Below are positions 17,595 through 29,249 of a stretch of 64,000 bases of DNA, one piece after another. Source of the DNA: Plantibacter sp. Leaf314 (lineage in GTDB: Bacteria; Actinomycetota; Actinomycetes; Actinomycetales; Microbacteriaceae); NCBI RefSeq assembly GCF_001423185.1, contig NZ_LMOB01000003.1, positions 439,943 through 503,942 of the forward strand, read 5' to 3'. Position 1 is the stretch's first letter. Each line of letters opens with the position of its first letter. The position numbers and the translations under genes were made by a program. Under the pieces are notes generated by a model. That model was not told where the DNA came from and made no database searches. It saw nothing but the letters and a program-made list of their open reading frames with translations.

Positions 17595-19352
17595 ATGCCC
17601 ACGTTCTCCATCGGCGCCGACGACTTCCTGCTCGACGGCCAGCCGTTCCGGATCCTCTCCGGAGCCCTCCACTACTTCCGGGTGCACCCCGAGCAGTGGG
17701 CGGACCGCATCGCGAAGGCGAAGCTCATGGGGCTCAACACGATCGAGACGTACGTGGCCTGGAACCAGCACAGCCCCGAGCGCGGCGTGTTCGACACCAC
17801 CGGCACCAACGACCTCGAGCGCTTCCTCGACCTCATCGCCGAGGCCGGCATGTACGCGATCGTGCGGCCCGGCCCCTACATCTGCGCCGAGTGGGACAAC
17901 GGCGGCCTGCCGGGTTGGCTGCTCCACGATCCGGAGCTCGGACTGCGTCGCAGCGAGCCCCGGTACCTCGCGGCCGTCCGCGAGTACTTCGAGGCGCTCC
18001 TCCCGATCGTCGCCGCGCGGCAGATCGACCGCGGTGGTCCCGTCATCCTCGTGCAGGTCGAGAACGAGTACGGCGCTTACGGCGACGACCACGACTACCT
18101 GCGTACCCTGACCGCCTGGACCCGTGAGCTCGGGATCACCGTGCCGCTGACGACGGTCGACCAGCCGACCGCGCAGATGCTCGAGGACGGCAGCATCCCC
18201 GAGCTCCACAAGACCGGTTCCTTCGGCAGCCGTTCGCTCGAACGCCTCGCGACCCTGCGGGAGCACCAGCCGACCGGCCCGCTGATGTGCTCGGAGTTCT
18301 GGGACGGGTGGTTCGACCACTGGGGTGAGCACCACCACACGACCCCGGTGGCGGAGACGGCCGCCGACCTCGACGCGCTGCTCGCCACGGGTGCGTCGGT
18401 CAACATCTACATGTTCCACGGCGGCACGAACTTCGGGTTCACCGGCGGCGCGAACGACAAGGGGCAGTACCGCTCCCACGTCACGTCCTACGATTACGAC
18501 GCCCCACTCGATGAGGCCGGTCACCCGACGGAGAAGTTCTTCGCCTTCCGCGACGTGATCGCGAAGTACGCCGAGGTGCCGACGGACATCCCGCCCGCCG
18601 CGGCGGACGCGCCGGCGTTCACCGCCGCGTTCGAGTCCGAGGTGCCCTTCGCGCAGGTCGCCGACGAGCTCGCACCGCTCGAAGCGTTCGACCGGATCCC
18701 GACGATGGACGAACTCGGGGCCTTCAGCGGTCTCGCACGCTACCGTGCGCGGCTCGGTGGACGTGGCGGCGTGCTGCGGTTCGCCGAGGTGCGCGACCGC
18801 GTCGTCGTGTCCGTCGACGGCGTGCCGGTCGGGACGCTGACCCGCGAGTTCCAGGAGCGTTCCCTCGTGATCCCGGCGGGCGAGACGCTCGAACTCCTCC
18901 TCGAGAACCAGGGACGCGTCAACTACGGCAGACGCCTCGGTGAGCCGAAGGGCATCATCGGGCCCGTGTCGCTCGACGGCGTCGAACTGACTGCCTGGGG
19001 GATCGCGCCGATCGCCCTCGACCGACTCGACGAGGTCGTCGACGCCGCGGCGTCGCGGACGCCTGTCGCACCGATCAGCGGTGCCGGCCCGGTGCTGCTC
19101 ACCGCGACCGTGACGCTCGATGCACCCACCGACCTGTTCCTCGACACCGCCGCCTGGGGCAAGGGACTCGTCTGGGTGAACGGCTTCCTGCTGGGCCGCT
19201 ACTGGTCGAGAGGGCCGCAGCACACGCTCTACGTCCCCGGAGGTCAGTTGCGTGCGGGGGCGAACCGGTTCACCGTGTTCGAGTTCCACGCGTTGACCGC
19301 GCCGGAGCTCTCCTTCCTGGCCCGTCCGTCGCTCGGTCCCGTGGAGTTCTAG
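17595..19352 (+). CDS. Beta-galactosidase, glycoside hydrolase family 35
   Basis: 585 residues, no signal peptide, so cytoplasmic. The N-terminal TIM barrel has SGALHYFRVHPEQW, RPGPYICAEWDNGGLPGWL, VENEYG (acid/base Glu about 158) and MCSEFWDGW (nucleophile Glu about 234). C-terminal jelly-roll domains end with WVNGFLLGRYWSRGPQ. It releases terminal beta-galactose from imported oligosaccharides, which matches the transporter upstream. The start has a weak GGAG site at 17582. Confidence 0.95.
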   Translation: MPTFSIGADDFLLDGQPFRILSGALHYFRVHPEQWADRIAKAKLMGLNTIETYVAWNQHSPERGVFDTTGTNDLERFLDLIAEAGMYAIVRPGPYICAEWDNGGLPGWLLHDPELGLRRSEPRYLAAVREYFEALLPIVAARQIDRGGPVILVQVENEYGAYGDDHDYLRTLTAWTRELGITVPLTTVDQPTAQMLEDGSIPELHKTGSFGSRSLERLATLREHQPTGPLMCSEFWDGWFDHWGEHHHTTPVAETAADLDALLATGASVNIYMFHGGTNFGFTGGANDKGQYRSHVTSYDYDAPLDEAGHPTEKFFAFRDVIAKYAEVPTDIPPAAADAPAFTAAFESEVPFAQVADELAPLEAFDRIPTMDELGAFSGLARYRARLGGRGGVLRFAEVRDRVVVSVDGVPVGTLTREFQERSLVIPAGETLELLLENQGRVNYGRRLGEPKGIIGPVSLDGVELTAWGIAPIALDRLDEVVDAAASRTPVAPISGAGPVLLTATVTLDAPTDLFLDTAAWGKGLVWVNGFLLGRYWSRGPQHTLYVPGGQLRAGANRFTVFEFHALTAPELSFLARPSLGPVEF

Positions 19353-19424
19353 GCGCCGTCCGAGCGGTGGCCGTCCGCTTCCATCGGCGGCCCCGATGTC
19401 GGGGGCGACGGCTACCATTGGTGG

Positions 19425-22016
19425 GTGGTCACTGCTCTGTATCGCCGGTATCGGCCCGAGACGTTCGCCGAGATGATCGGTCAGGCGCAGGTCACCGATC
19501 CCCTCATGACGGCCCTGCGCACCAACCGGGTCAATCACGCCTATCTGTTCAGTGGTCCGCGAGGCTGCGGCAAGACGACGTCGGCCCGCATCCTGGCCCG
19601 TTGCCTCAACTGCGCCGAGGGCCCGACCGACACCCCCTGCGGTGTCTGCGCGAGCTGTGTCGACCTCTCACGCGACGGCTCGGGCTCGCTCGACGTCGTC
19701 GAGATCGACGCCGCCAGCCACAACGGTGTCGACGACGCCCGCGACCTCCGCGAGCGCGCGATCTTCGCGCCGGCCCGCGACCGCTACAAGATCTTCATCC
19801 TCGACGAGGCGCACATGGTCACCCCGCAGGGCTTCAACGCGCTGCTGAAGATCGTGGAGGAGCCGCCGGAGCACGTGAAGTTCATCTTCGCGACGACCGA
19901 GCCCGACAAGGTGATCGGCACCATCCGTTCGCGCACCCACCACTACCCGTTCCGGCTCATCCCGCCGGCCCAGATGCTCGACTACGTGCAGCAGCTCTGC
20001 GACAGCGAGCACGTCGGCGTCGAGCCGGGCGTCCTGCCGCTCGTGGTCCGCGCCGGTGGCGGTTCGGCGCGCGACACCCTGTCGCTGCTCGACCAGCTGA
20101 TGGCCGGCTCGGAGGGCGACTCGGTCGACTACGAACGTGCCGTCGCGCTGCTCGGCTACACGCACACCGCGCTGCTCGACGAGGTCGTCGACGCCCTCGC
20201 CGCGCGCGACTCCGGGGCCGCGTTCAGCACGGTCGACCGCGTCATCCAGACGGGACAGGACCCCCGACGCTTCGTCGACGACCTGCTCGAACGACTCCGC
20301 GACCTCATCGTCGTGGCCGCCACCGGGGAGAACGCGGCCGCCGTGCTGCGTGGTCTGCCCCAGGACGAACTCGACAAGATGCTCGGCCAGGCGCGTGCCT
20401 TCGGCATCGCCGAGCTCTCCCGCACGGCGGACGTCGTCAACGAGGCGCTCACGCAGATGACGGGCGCGACCTCGCCACGGCTCCACCTCGAACTCATGAT
20501 GGCCCGCATCCTCGTCCCCGCGGCCGACGACTCCGCCCGCGGAGCGCTCGTCCGGGTCGAGCGCCTCGAGCGCCGCATCGGTGTCGACGGTGTCGCAGCC
20601 GACCCCACCGCTACAGCGCCCTCGGCCTCGGTTCCGGCACCCGCCTCGAGCCCGGCCGTTCCGGCAGGGGCTCCGTCATCCGCACAGGCCCCGGCCCCCG
20701 CATCGTCTCCGGTCCCCGAGCCGGTCGACGCACGCGCAGCTGCCGCTCCCGCGCCGGTCGCCCCTCCGGCCCCGGCCGCGCCCCGCGTCGGCCCGGTCAC
20801 GCTGCAGCTCGTCCGCGACGCGTGGCCGGAGATCGTCGCCCGGGTCGAGAAGGCCGACCGCAAGGCGTGGATGATCGTCGTCAACGCCCAGGTCGGTGGC
20901 TACTCCGACGACGAGGTCCTCACCCTCGTGTTCGCGAACAACAGCGACCTCAACGACTTCAAGGCACGCCACGCTCCGGGCACCGGGGTCGCCGAGGTGC
21001 TGCGCACCGCCGTGCTCGACGTCCTCGGCGTGCGGGTCAAGTACCTCGCCAAGGTCGCGGGTGCCGAGGAGCCCCCGGCGGTCCGCGCCGGTGCGGCGGC
21101 CTCGGGCCCCACCTCGTCGGAGCCGTCCGCCTGGTCGACGCCGAGCCTGCCGCAGAACGTCCCAGCGCCCGCAGCGCCGTCGTCGACCGGCGGCCCCGCC
21201 TCCGCGGCGTCCCGCCCGTCGTGGCCGACGGTCGCGCCGGCCGGAGGAGCGGACGCCGCGTCCTCGTCCGAGCCCGCTGCCGGCGGTTCCGGCGTCGCCG
21301 TCATCGAGTCGCCGGCTCCGTCGCCTGCGGCGCCGGTCGAGGAGCGGGCCTCGGTCTCGTCCTCCTCCTGGGCGACGGTCGCCCCGCCGGCCGACGAGCC
21401 CGAGCCGTCCTCGGTCCCTGAGCCTGTCGAAGGGCCCACGGCATCTCCGGCGCCTGCCTCCGCCACGCAGCCGTCTCCGGTCCGCGAGCCTGTCGAAGCG
21501 CCCACCTCCTCTCCGGCGCCTGCCTCGACGACACCACCGTCTCCGGTCCCTGAGCCTGTCGAAGGGCAGCCCACCCAGCCCACAGGACCCGCAGCTTCCG
21601 CCCCGACGACCACGCCGCGCCAGCAGGCCGCGCCGTCGCGCCAGCAGGCGCCCGCCCGAGGTCCCGCCAACGGCGACGCCCTCGGCTCGCGGACCGTCAC
21701 CTGGGACGTGGTCTCGATCCCGTCCGACGCGGACGCACCGCCGCCGGACGACGAGCCGCCGTACCCCGACCCCTACGACGCCCCGGCGTCCGCGGCGGCC
21801 CCCTCGGCTCCCGCCGCTCCGGCTCCGGCCGCTCCAGCCACCCCACCCGAGGCCGAGCGCCGGCAGCCGCTGGTCAAGATGCGTCAGGCGCCCCCGGCGT
21901 CGGCGGGCTCCCATCCGGCGGGCGACAACCGGTACGGCGAGAGCGTCGTCCGCGAGCTCCTCGGCGCCACATTCATCGAGGAGCAGCCGCACGAGCCGCG
22001 CTCCGGAGGGCGGTAG
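19425..22016 (+). CDS. dnaX: DNA polymerase III subunits gamma and tau
   Basis: 863 residues, GTG start. The AAA+ clamp-loader core (1-370) shows YRRYRPETFAEMIGQ, P-loop GPRGCGKTT (about 45), four zinc-ligand cysteines (CLNCAEG..CGVCASC), DEAHMVT and an SRD-like sensor. A long Pro/Ala/Ser linker then holds tau-specific segments (KAWMIVVNAQVGG at about 483). The linker contains three in-frame copies of a 22-residue unit beginning VPEPVEGP, encoded by 66-bp repeats made of the genome's REP element (21413-21567). recR follows three bases after the stop. No ybaB lies between them, unlike many Actinobacteria. Confidence 0.96.
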   Translation: MVTALYRRYRPETFAEMIGQAQVTDPLMTALRTNRVNHAYLFSGPRGCGKTTSARILARCLNCAEGPTDTPCGVCASCVDLSRDGSGSLDVVEIDAASHNGVDDARDLRERAIFAPARDRYKIFILDEAHMVTPQGFNALLKIVEEPPEHVKFIFATTEPDKVIGTIRSRTHHYPFRLIPPAQMLDYVQQLCDSEHVGVEPGVLPLVVRAGGGSARDTLSLLDQLMAGSEGDSVDYERAVALLGYTHTALLDEVVDALAARDSGAAFSTVDRVIQTGQDPRRFVDDLLERLRDLIVVAATGENAAAVLRGLPQDELDKMLGQARAFGIAELSRTADVVNEALTQMTGATSPRLHLELMMARILVPAADDSARGALVRVERLERRIGVDGVAADPTATAPSASVPAPASSPAVPAGAPSSAQAPAPASSPVPEPVDARAAAAPAPVAPPAPAAPRVGPVTLQLVRDAWPEIVARVEKADRKAWMIVVNAQVGGYSDDEVLTLVFANNSDLNDFKARHAPGTGVAEVLRTAVLDVLGVRVKYLAKVAGAEEPPAVRAGAAASGPTSSEPSAWSTPSLPQNVPAPAAPSSTGGPASAASRPSWPTVAPAGGADAASSSEPAAGGSGVAVIESPAPSPAAPVEERASVSSSSWATVAPPADEPEPSSVPEPVEGPTASPAPASATQPSPVREPVEAPTSSPAPASTTPPSPVPEPVEGQPTQPTGPAASAPTTTPRQQAAPSRQQAPARGPANGDALGSRTVTWDVVSIPSDADAPPPDDEPPYPDPYDAPASAAAPSAPAAPAPAAPATPPEAERRQPLVKMRQAPPASAGSHPAGDNRYGESVVRELLGATFIEEQPHEPRSGGR
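20711..20731. repeat. Diverged REP-like sequence in dnaX
   Basis: GGTCCCCGAGCCGGTCGACGC resembles the repeat with several substitutions and encodes VPEPVDA. It may be an old, ameliorated copy of the elements 700 bases downstream. Confidence 0.45.
21413..21567. repeat. REP-seeded 66-bp tandem repeat inside dnaX
   Basis: REP copies lie at 21413-21435, 21479-21501 and 21545-21567, exactly 66 bp apart, with a related 43-bp spacer containing TCTCCGGCGCCTGCCTC. The period is a multiple of three, so the frame is kept and each unit encodes 22 residues of flexible linker. Confidence 0.9.
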
Positions 22017-22019
22017 GCC

Positions 22020-22619
22020 ATGTACGAGGGAATCGTCCAAGATCTGATCGACGAGTTCGGGCGACTGCCGGGCATCGGTCCGAAGTCGGCGCAGCGCATC
22101 GCGTTCCACATCCTCCAGACGGAGTCGTTCGACGTGTCGAAGCTCGCCGAGCTCCTCACCGTCGTGCGCGAGAAGGTGAAGTTCTGCGAGATCTGCGGCA
22201 ACATCTCCGAGCAGAACCTGTGCAGTGTGTGCCGCGATCCACGGCGGAACCCGGCGCTCATCTGCGTCGTCGAAGAGCCCAAGGACGTCGTCGCCATCGA
22301 GCGCACACGTGAGTTCCGCGGGTTCTACCACGTGCTCGGTGGCGCCATCAGCCCCATCGACGGCGTCGGGCCCGACGACCTCAACATCCGTCGACTCATG
22401 CAGCGTCTGGCCGACGGCACGGTCACCGAGGTCATCATCGCGACCGACCCGAACCTCGAGGGCGAAGCGACCGCCACCTACCTCAGCCGGCTGCTGCTCC
22501 CGATGGGGATCCGCATCACCCGACTCGCCTCCGGCCTGCCCGTCGGCGGTGATCTCGAGTACGCCGACGAGGTCACCCTCGGGCGCGCCTTCGAGGGCCG
22601 CACCGTCGTCAGCGGCTGA
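22020..22619 (+). CDS. recR: Recombination mediator RecR
   Basis: 199 residues, full length. The helix-hairpin-helix segment [19 protein letters not shown] is followed by the four-Cys zinc finger ([16 protein letters not shown], about 57) and the Toprim domain ([30 protein letters not shown]). It loads RecA at gaps with RecFO. The ATG lies three bases after the dnaX stop, so the pair is an operon. Confidence 0.97.
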   Translation: MYEGIVQDLIDEFGRLPGIGPKSAQRIAFHILQTESFDVSKLAELLTVVREKVKFCEICGNISEQNLCSVCRDPRRNPALICVVEEPKDVVAIERTREFRGFYHVLGGAISPIDGVGPDDLNIRRLMQRLADGTVTEVIIATDPNLEGEATATYLSRLLLPMGIRITRLASGLPVGGDLEYADEVTLGRAFEGRTVVSG

Positions 22620-22756
22620 GCCGCCGGCCCACCCACCCGTTCACCCCAGCCCGCTCTGACGCCGGTCGACCCGTTCTCAGGAGTCGGCCGGTGTGTCGGG
22701 TTCGGCCGGCGTCGCCGCGCCGGGGAACTCCTGAGTTGGGGCGGGTCCGGCGGGGG

Positions 22757-23509
22757 TCAGGCGTCGGCGGACGGCGAGGGCCACTCGGCCACCACCGGCC
22801 GCACCGAGAGCTGCCGACCGACGGCGGAGAAGCCGAGCTTCCTCGCGACCGCGCGCGATCCGGGGTTCGTGTCGGCCGCCCGCCACTGGGGGAGCAGGCC
22901 GTGCTCGAGCGCGTGCTCGACGGCGGTCGAGGCGAGCCGGGTCGCGAGACCGGTGCCGCGAGCCTCCGGTGCCGTCAGTGCCGTGACGTGTGCGACCCCG
23001 AGCGGCCAGGAGCGGTAGCCGGCGACAGCCAGTACGCGTCCGTGGTCGCGTACGGAGAACAGGGGAGAGGTGATCCCGAAGATCCCGCTCTCCGAGGCCT
23101 CATCGTCGCCCACCTTCGACAGCATCGACTCGATGGCGGGGTCGCTCGCCTTGCTCGCCACCACGTCGATCTCCTCGGCGGGCGTGAACCGGCCGGGCAG
23201 CAGGTAGTCGAGGGTCGCCGGGCCGAGGACCTCGGCGATCTGCATCCGGGATCGCAGGAAGTCGACGGTGCCGACGTTCTTCGGCGACTCGTCCTCGATC
23301 GCCAGTCGTTTCGCCGTGTCCTCGTCGGGCACGATCGCGAGGGCGCTGCCGGCGATCTCGACGACGCCGATCCAGCCGGGCGGGCAGGCCATCGACCCGG
23401 CGTTCACGACGACCGCGACGCGTCCCGGGGTGAACCGTGCGGTCGGCGAGGCGAGCCCCTGCCAGAGGCGCCGCACCGTCGCGAGCACCCGAGCGTCGTC
23501 CTGTTGCAT
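22757..23509 (-). CDS. GNAT family N-acetyltransferase
   Basis: 250 residues. The C-terminal half has the GNAT acetyl-CoA signature: VTALTAPEARGTGLATRLAS (motif A, R/Q-x-x-G-x-G/A-like) and NPGSRAVARKLGF. The N-terminal half is a family-specific extension. The substrate cannot be read from sequence. It faces recR convergently; the 137-bp gap holds a weak 9-bp inverted repeat (22676-22684 with 22727-22735). Start ATG 23509. Confidence 0.85.
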   Translation of the reverse strand: MQQDDARVLATVRRLWQGLASPTARFTPGRVAVVVNAGSMACPPGWIGVVEIAGSALAIVPDEDTAKRLAIEDESPKNVGTVDFLRSRMQIAEVLGPATLDYLLPGRFTPAEEIDVVASKASDPAIESMLSKVGDDEASESGIFGITSPLFSVRDHGRVLAVAGYRSWPLGVAHVTALTAPEARGTGLATRLASTAVEHALEHGLLPQWRAADTNPGSRAVARKLGFSAVGRQLSVRPVVAEWPSPSADA

Positions 23510-23668
23510 GCGCCAACCCTACCCAGCGGGTGCCACCGTCCGGGGCCGGTCACGGCGGTCGCGAACCGGGTGAGGGTGCCCTTCGTCACATGAACGGCGC
23601 GGAATGCCCGGATGGGTAGGATGATCGCGGGGCCGCTCGTGCCCGCACCGACTTCCCCAGGAGATCCG

Positions 23669-24955
<1,287 letters not shown>

Positions 24956-24959
24956 CGCC

Positions 24960-24982
24960 GCCCTTCGACCAGCTCAGGGACC
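24960..24982. repeat. REP-like element between lysC and asd
   Basis: One inverted-orientation copy is followed by two short GAGGGACCGGA-type echoes. It lies in the 128-base gap of the two-gene unit. Confidence 0.7.
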
Positions 24983-24996
24983 GGACGGTCGCCTGA

Positions 24997-26151
<1,155 letters not shown>

Positions 26152-26179
26152 CCGGCTCCCGGAACCCGACAGGGGAGAC

Positions 26180-26902
26180 ATGTCGCGCCCACGCCTGCGC
26201 CGACGCTGGTTCGTCGCCTTCATCGCCGCCGCCGTCGCGGTGGCCGCAGTCGTCACCGTGAGCGGTCTGCGTGCCGACGTGCAGCAGACCACCGTCGCGC
26301 GTGCCGGGTCCGGCTCAGAGGTGGCGGTCGGTCCGCTGGTCGCGTTCTACGGAGACTCGTACACGAAGGGGTCCGCGGCGTCGGCACCCGCCGCTCGCTG
26401 GTCCTCGCTCGTCGCCCAGGCCGAGGGGTGGACGGAGTACAACGCCGGGTACCCGGGGCTGGGGTTCGTCCGCAAGCGCGACCAGGTCGGCGACGTCGCG
26501 GCCGACGTCATCGCGCAGCACCCCGAGGTCCTCATCGTCGCGCTCGGCATCAACGACAACTTCGAGTGGACGGGCAACGAGGAGGCGATCCGGGAGGCGA
26601 TCCTGCCGGAGTTCCAGCGCCTGCGGGACGGCCTGCCCGGAACGCGGATCGTCGTCGTCGAGCCCTGGTGGTTCACGGCGGAGCGTCCCGACTCGCTGGA
26701 GCAGATCATCGGGTGGGTCCACGACGCCGCCGACACGATCGACGCCGACTACATCTCGGGTGCGTCGCACTGGCTCGACGAGGATCCCGCGGCCTGGATC
26801 TCCGCCGACGGTCTGCACCCGAGCGACGCCGGCTACGCGCACATCGCGCAGCGGATGCTCGAGGAGCTCGACGCCCTGTCGCCAGCACTCCCCGGACGCT
26901 GA
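26180..26902 (+). CDS. SGNH/GDSL family hydrolase, membrane anchored
   Basis: 240 residues. A basic N-terminus and one hydrophobic segment (11-30) suggest an uncleaved signal anchor. FYGDSYTKG (block I Ser), GINDNFEW (block III Asn) and the C-terminal DGLHPSDAGY (catalytic Asp and His) are the SGNH blocks. It probably removes acyl or acetyl groups from an extracellular glycan or lipid; the substrate is unknown. The start lies 28 bases after asd with GGGGAG upstream, so it may be cotranscribed. Confidence 0.88.
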   Translation: MSRPRLRRRWFVAFIAAAVAVAAVVTVSGLRADVQQTTVARAGSGSEVAVGPLVAFYGDSYTKGSAASAPAARWSSLVAQAEGWTEYNAGYPGLGFVRKRDQVGDVAADVIAQHPEVLIVALGINDNFEWTGNEEAIREAILPEFQRLRDGLPGTRIVVVEPWWFTAERPDSLEQIIGWVHDAADTIDADYISGASHWLDEDPAAWISADGLHPSDAGYAHIAQRMLEELDALSPALPGR

Positions 26903-27038
26903 GGCTCCGGCCCGGCCGGTCTTCCGGGTGCTGCGCGCACCGAGCGCAACTGTCTCGACATCGAGCTATCCGATAAGTGGCGATCACTGACCTCGCGCGG
27001 GTGGAGAGCTCGCGCCTCGCCGCGACTAGACTGCTCTG

Positions 27039-28505
27039 GTGACCGAAACCATCGACGTAGCCCTCATTGGTGGTGGCATCATGAGCGCCACGCTCGCCGC
27101 CCTCATCCACCAGGTGCAGCCTGATTGGAAGGTGGAGGTCTACGAGCGCCTGAGCGACGTCGCGCTCGAGAGCTCCAACCCGTGGAACAACGCGGGAACG
27201 GGCCACGCGGCGCTGTGCGAGCTGAACTACATGCCGCAGGACGCCCACGGGAAGGTCGACCCGGCCAAGGCCATCGGCATCAACGAGCAGTTCCAGCTCA
27301 GCCGCCAGTTCTGGGCGCACCTCGTGGAAGAGGGGCTGCTGGGCGAGCCCGACACGTTCATCAACCCCACGCCGCACATGACCTTCGTCCGTGGCGAGAA
27401 GGACGTCGAGTACCTGCGGAAGCGGTACGAGGCGCTCAAGGACGAGCCCCTGTTCGCCGGCATCGAATTCTCCGAAGACCCCGCGGTCATCGCCGAGTGG
27501 GCACCGCTGCTCATCAACCGTCGTGCCGTCGGCGAGCGCATCGCCGCCACGCGGATCACGGCGGGCACCGACGTCGACTTCGGTTCGCTCACCCACAAGC
27601 TCTTCGATGCGGCACCGTCCGCCCACGTGCGGTTGAACCACGAGGTCCGCTCGCTCAAGCGCCTGAAAGACGGCACCTGGCGGATCCGGGGTCGGCAGAC
27701 GCTCGGCCGCTCGCCGATGGAGATCAACGCCCGCTTCGTGTTCGTCGGAGCCGGCGGATGGGCGCTCAAGCTGCTGCAGAAGTCCGGCATCCCCGAGATC
27801 AAGGGCTACGGCGTCTTCCCGATCGGCGGCCAGTTCCTCCGCACCGACAACCCCGCGGTCGTGTCGAAGCACCAGGCCAAGGTCTACAGCCAGGCCTCGG
27901 TCGGCGCCCCGCCCATGTCGGTCCCGCACCTCGACACCCGCGTGGTCGACGGTCAGGCGAGCCTCCTCTTCGGCCCGTACGCGACCTTCAGCCCGAAGTT
28001 CCTCAAGCGTGGTTCCATCCTCGACCTCGTCACCCAGGTCCGCCCGCACAACCTCTTCCCGATGCTGGCGGTCGCGAAGGACAACCCGAGCCTGATCACC
28101 TACCTCGTCGGGCAGCTCCTGCAGTCCCGCTCGCAGAAGATGGAGAGCCTGCGGGAGTTCCTGCCGACGGCGAAGGACGAGGACTGGTACCTCATCGAGG
28201 CCGGCCAGCGCGCTCAGGTCATGAAGAAGGACAAGGACAAGGGCGGCGTCCTGCAGTTCGGGACCGAGGTCATCACCGGCGCCGACGGCACGATCGCAGG
28301 CCTCCTCGGAGCGTCGCCCGGTGCCTCGACCGCCGTCCCGATCATGCTCGACGTGCTGCGCAAGTGCTTCCCCGACCGCATGACGGCGTGGGAGCCACGG
28401 CTGCGCGAGATGATCCCGACGTACGGCTCGACGCTGAACGACGTCCCCGCCAGGGCGGCCGAGGTGCTCGAAAGCACGGCTGAGGCGCTCGACATCTCGC
28501 TCTGA
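27039..28505 (+). CDS. mqo: Malate:quinone oxidoreductase
   Basis: 488 residues, GTG start. The FAD-binding N-terminus is VALIGGGIMSATLAALIHQ, with LESSNPWNNAGTGHAALCELNY, QFQLSRQFW and the C-terminal STAVPIMLDVL. It is a peripheral membrane enzyme oxidising malate to oxaloacetate with electron transfer to menaquinone. Length is normal. A short dyad, CTCGA-CA-TCGAG at 26954-26965, lies in the promoter region and may bind a regulator. Confidence 0.97.
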   Translation: MTETIDVALIGGGIMSATLAALIHQVQPDWKVEVYERLSDVALESSNPWNNAGTGHAALCELNYMPQDAHGKVDPAKAIGINEQFQLSRQFWAHLVEEGLLGEPDTFINPTPHMTFVRGEKDVEYLRKRYEALKDEPLFAGIEFSEDPAVIAEWAPLLINRRAVGERIAATRITAGTDVDFGSLTHKLFDAAPSAHVRLNHEVRSLKRLKDGTWRIRGRQTLGRSPMEINARFVFVGAGGWALKLLQKSGIPEIKGYGVFPIGGQFLRTDNPAVVSKHQAKVYSQASVGAPPMSVPHLDTRVVDGQASLLFGPYATFSPKFLKRGSILDLVTQVRPHNLFPMLAVAKDNPSLITYLVGQLLQSRSQKMESLREFLPTAKDEDWYLIEAGQRAQVMKKDKDKGGVLQFGTEVITGADGTIAGLLGASPGASTAVPIMLDVLRKCFPDRMTAWEPRLREMIPTYGSTLNDVPARAAEVLESTAEALDISL

Positions 28506-28598
28506 CGCGGTCTCGACCGCTCCGGGCCAGGTGAACGGCTGTCGACGGCCGTCGCCGTCGATGCAACAGGTGCCGTCTCCGAACCCTAAGCTTGCCTG

Positions 28599-29249
28599 GT
28601 GGCGAAACTCTACTTCCGTTACGGGGCGATGAACTCCGGCAAGAGCACCGCCCTGCTCCAGGCTGCCTTCAACTACGAGGAACGCGGTCACCGCGTCCTC
28701 CTCGCCAAGCCGTCGCTCGACACCAAGGGCGACGCCGCCATCGTGAGTCGCCTGGGCGTCACGCGAGACGCCGACTTCCTGCTCGGTCCGGACGACGACG
28801 CGGTCCAGGTGTTCGCCGAGCACCGCCGACGGGTCGTCGCGGAGACCGGCGCGGACGTCAGCTGCCTCCTCGTCGACGAGGCGCAGTTCCTGCACGCCGG
28901 GCAGGTCGACGGCCTCCTGCGGATCGCCCTTCTGGAAGGCATCCCCGTCCTCGCCTACGGCATCCGCACCGACTTCCAGACCGTCGCCTTCCCCGGGAGC
29001 CGCCGCCTCCTCGAGGTGTCGCACAGCCTCGAGGAACTGAAGACGATCTGCCGCTGCGGACGCAAGGCGATCTTCAACGGGCGCCGCTTCGGCGACACCT
29101 TCGTCTTCGACGGCGACCAGGTCGCCATCGACGGCACCACGGTCACCTACGAATCGCTCTGCGGCGTCTGCTACCTGCAGGAGTCCGGCGGCCGACTCTC
29201 CTCCACCTCTCCCACCGTCCGACCCATCAGCGAAGGATCACACGCATGA
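28599..29249 (+). CDS. tdk: Thymidine kinase
   Basis: 216 residues, GTG start. P-loop GAMNSGKST, LLVDEAQFL (DExQ), and paired cysteines CRCGRK and CGVC of the lasso/zinc region identify class II thymidine kinase. It salvages thymidine to dTMP in the cytoplasm. The last codons overlap the ugd start (ATGA), an unusual pairing with an envelope gene. Confidence 0.95.
   Translation: MAKLYFRYGAMNSGKSTALLQAAFNYEERGHRVLLAKPSLDTKGDAAIVSRLGVTRDADFLLGPDDDAVQVFAEHRRRVVAETGADVSCLLVDEAQFLHAGQVDGLLRIALLEGIPVLAYGIRTDFQTVAFPGSRRLLEVSHSLEELKTICRCGRKAIFNGRRFGDTFVFDGDQVAIDGTTVTYESLCGVCYLQESGGRLSSTSPTVRPISEGSHA

Noticed and set aside
19353..19424. SRP RNA gene, often near dnaX in Actinobacteria
   Set aside because: The 72-base gap lacks the conserved GGAAGG/AGCA tetraloop region and is too short for it.
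22676..22735. Terminator between recR and the GNAT gene
   Set aside because: The arms are 9 bp with a 42-nt loop; too weak to call.
26954..26965. Regulator site CTCGA-CA-TCGAG before mqo
   Set aside because: The dyad is only five bases per arm and TCGA is very frequent in this genome; noted under mqo but not called.
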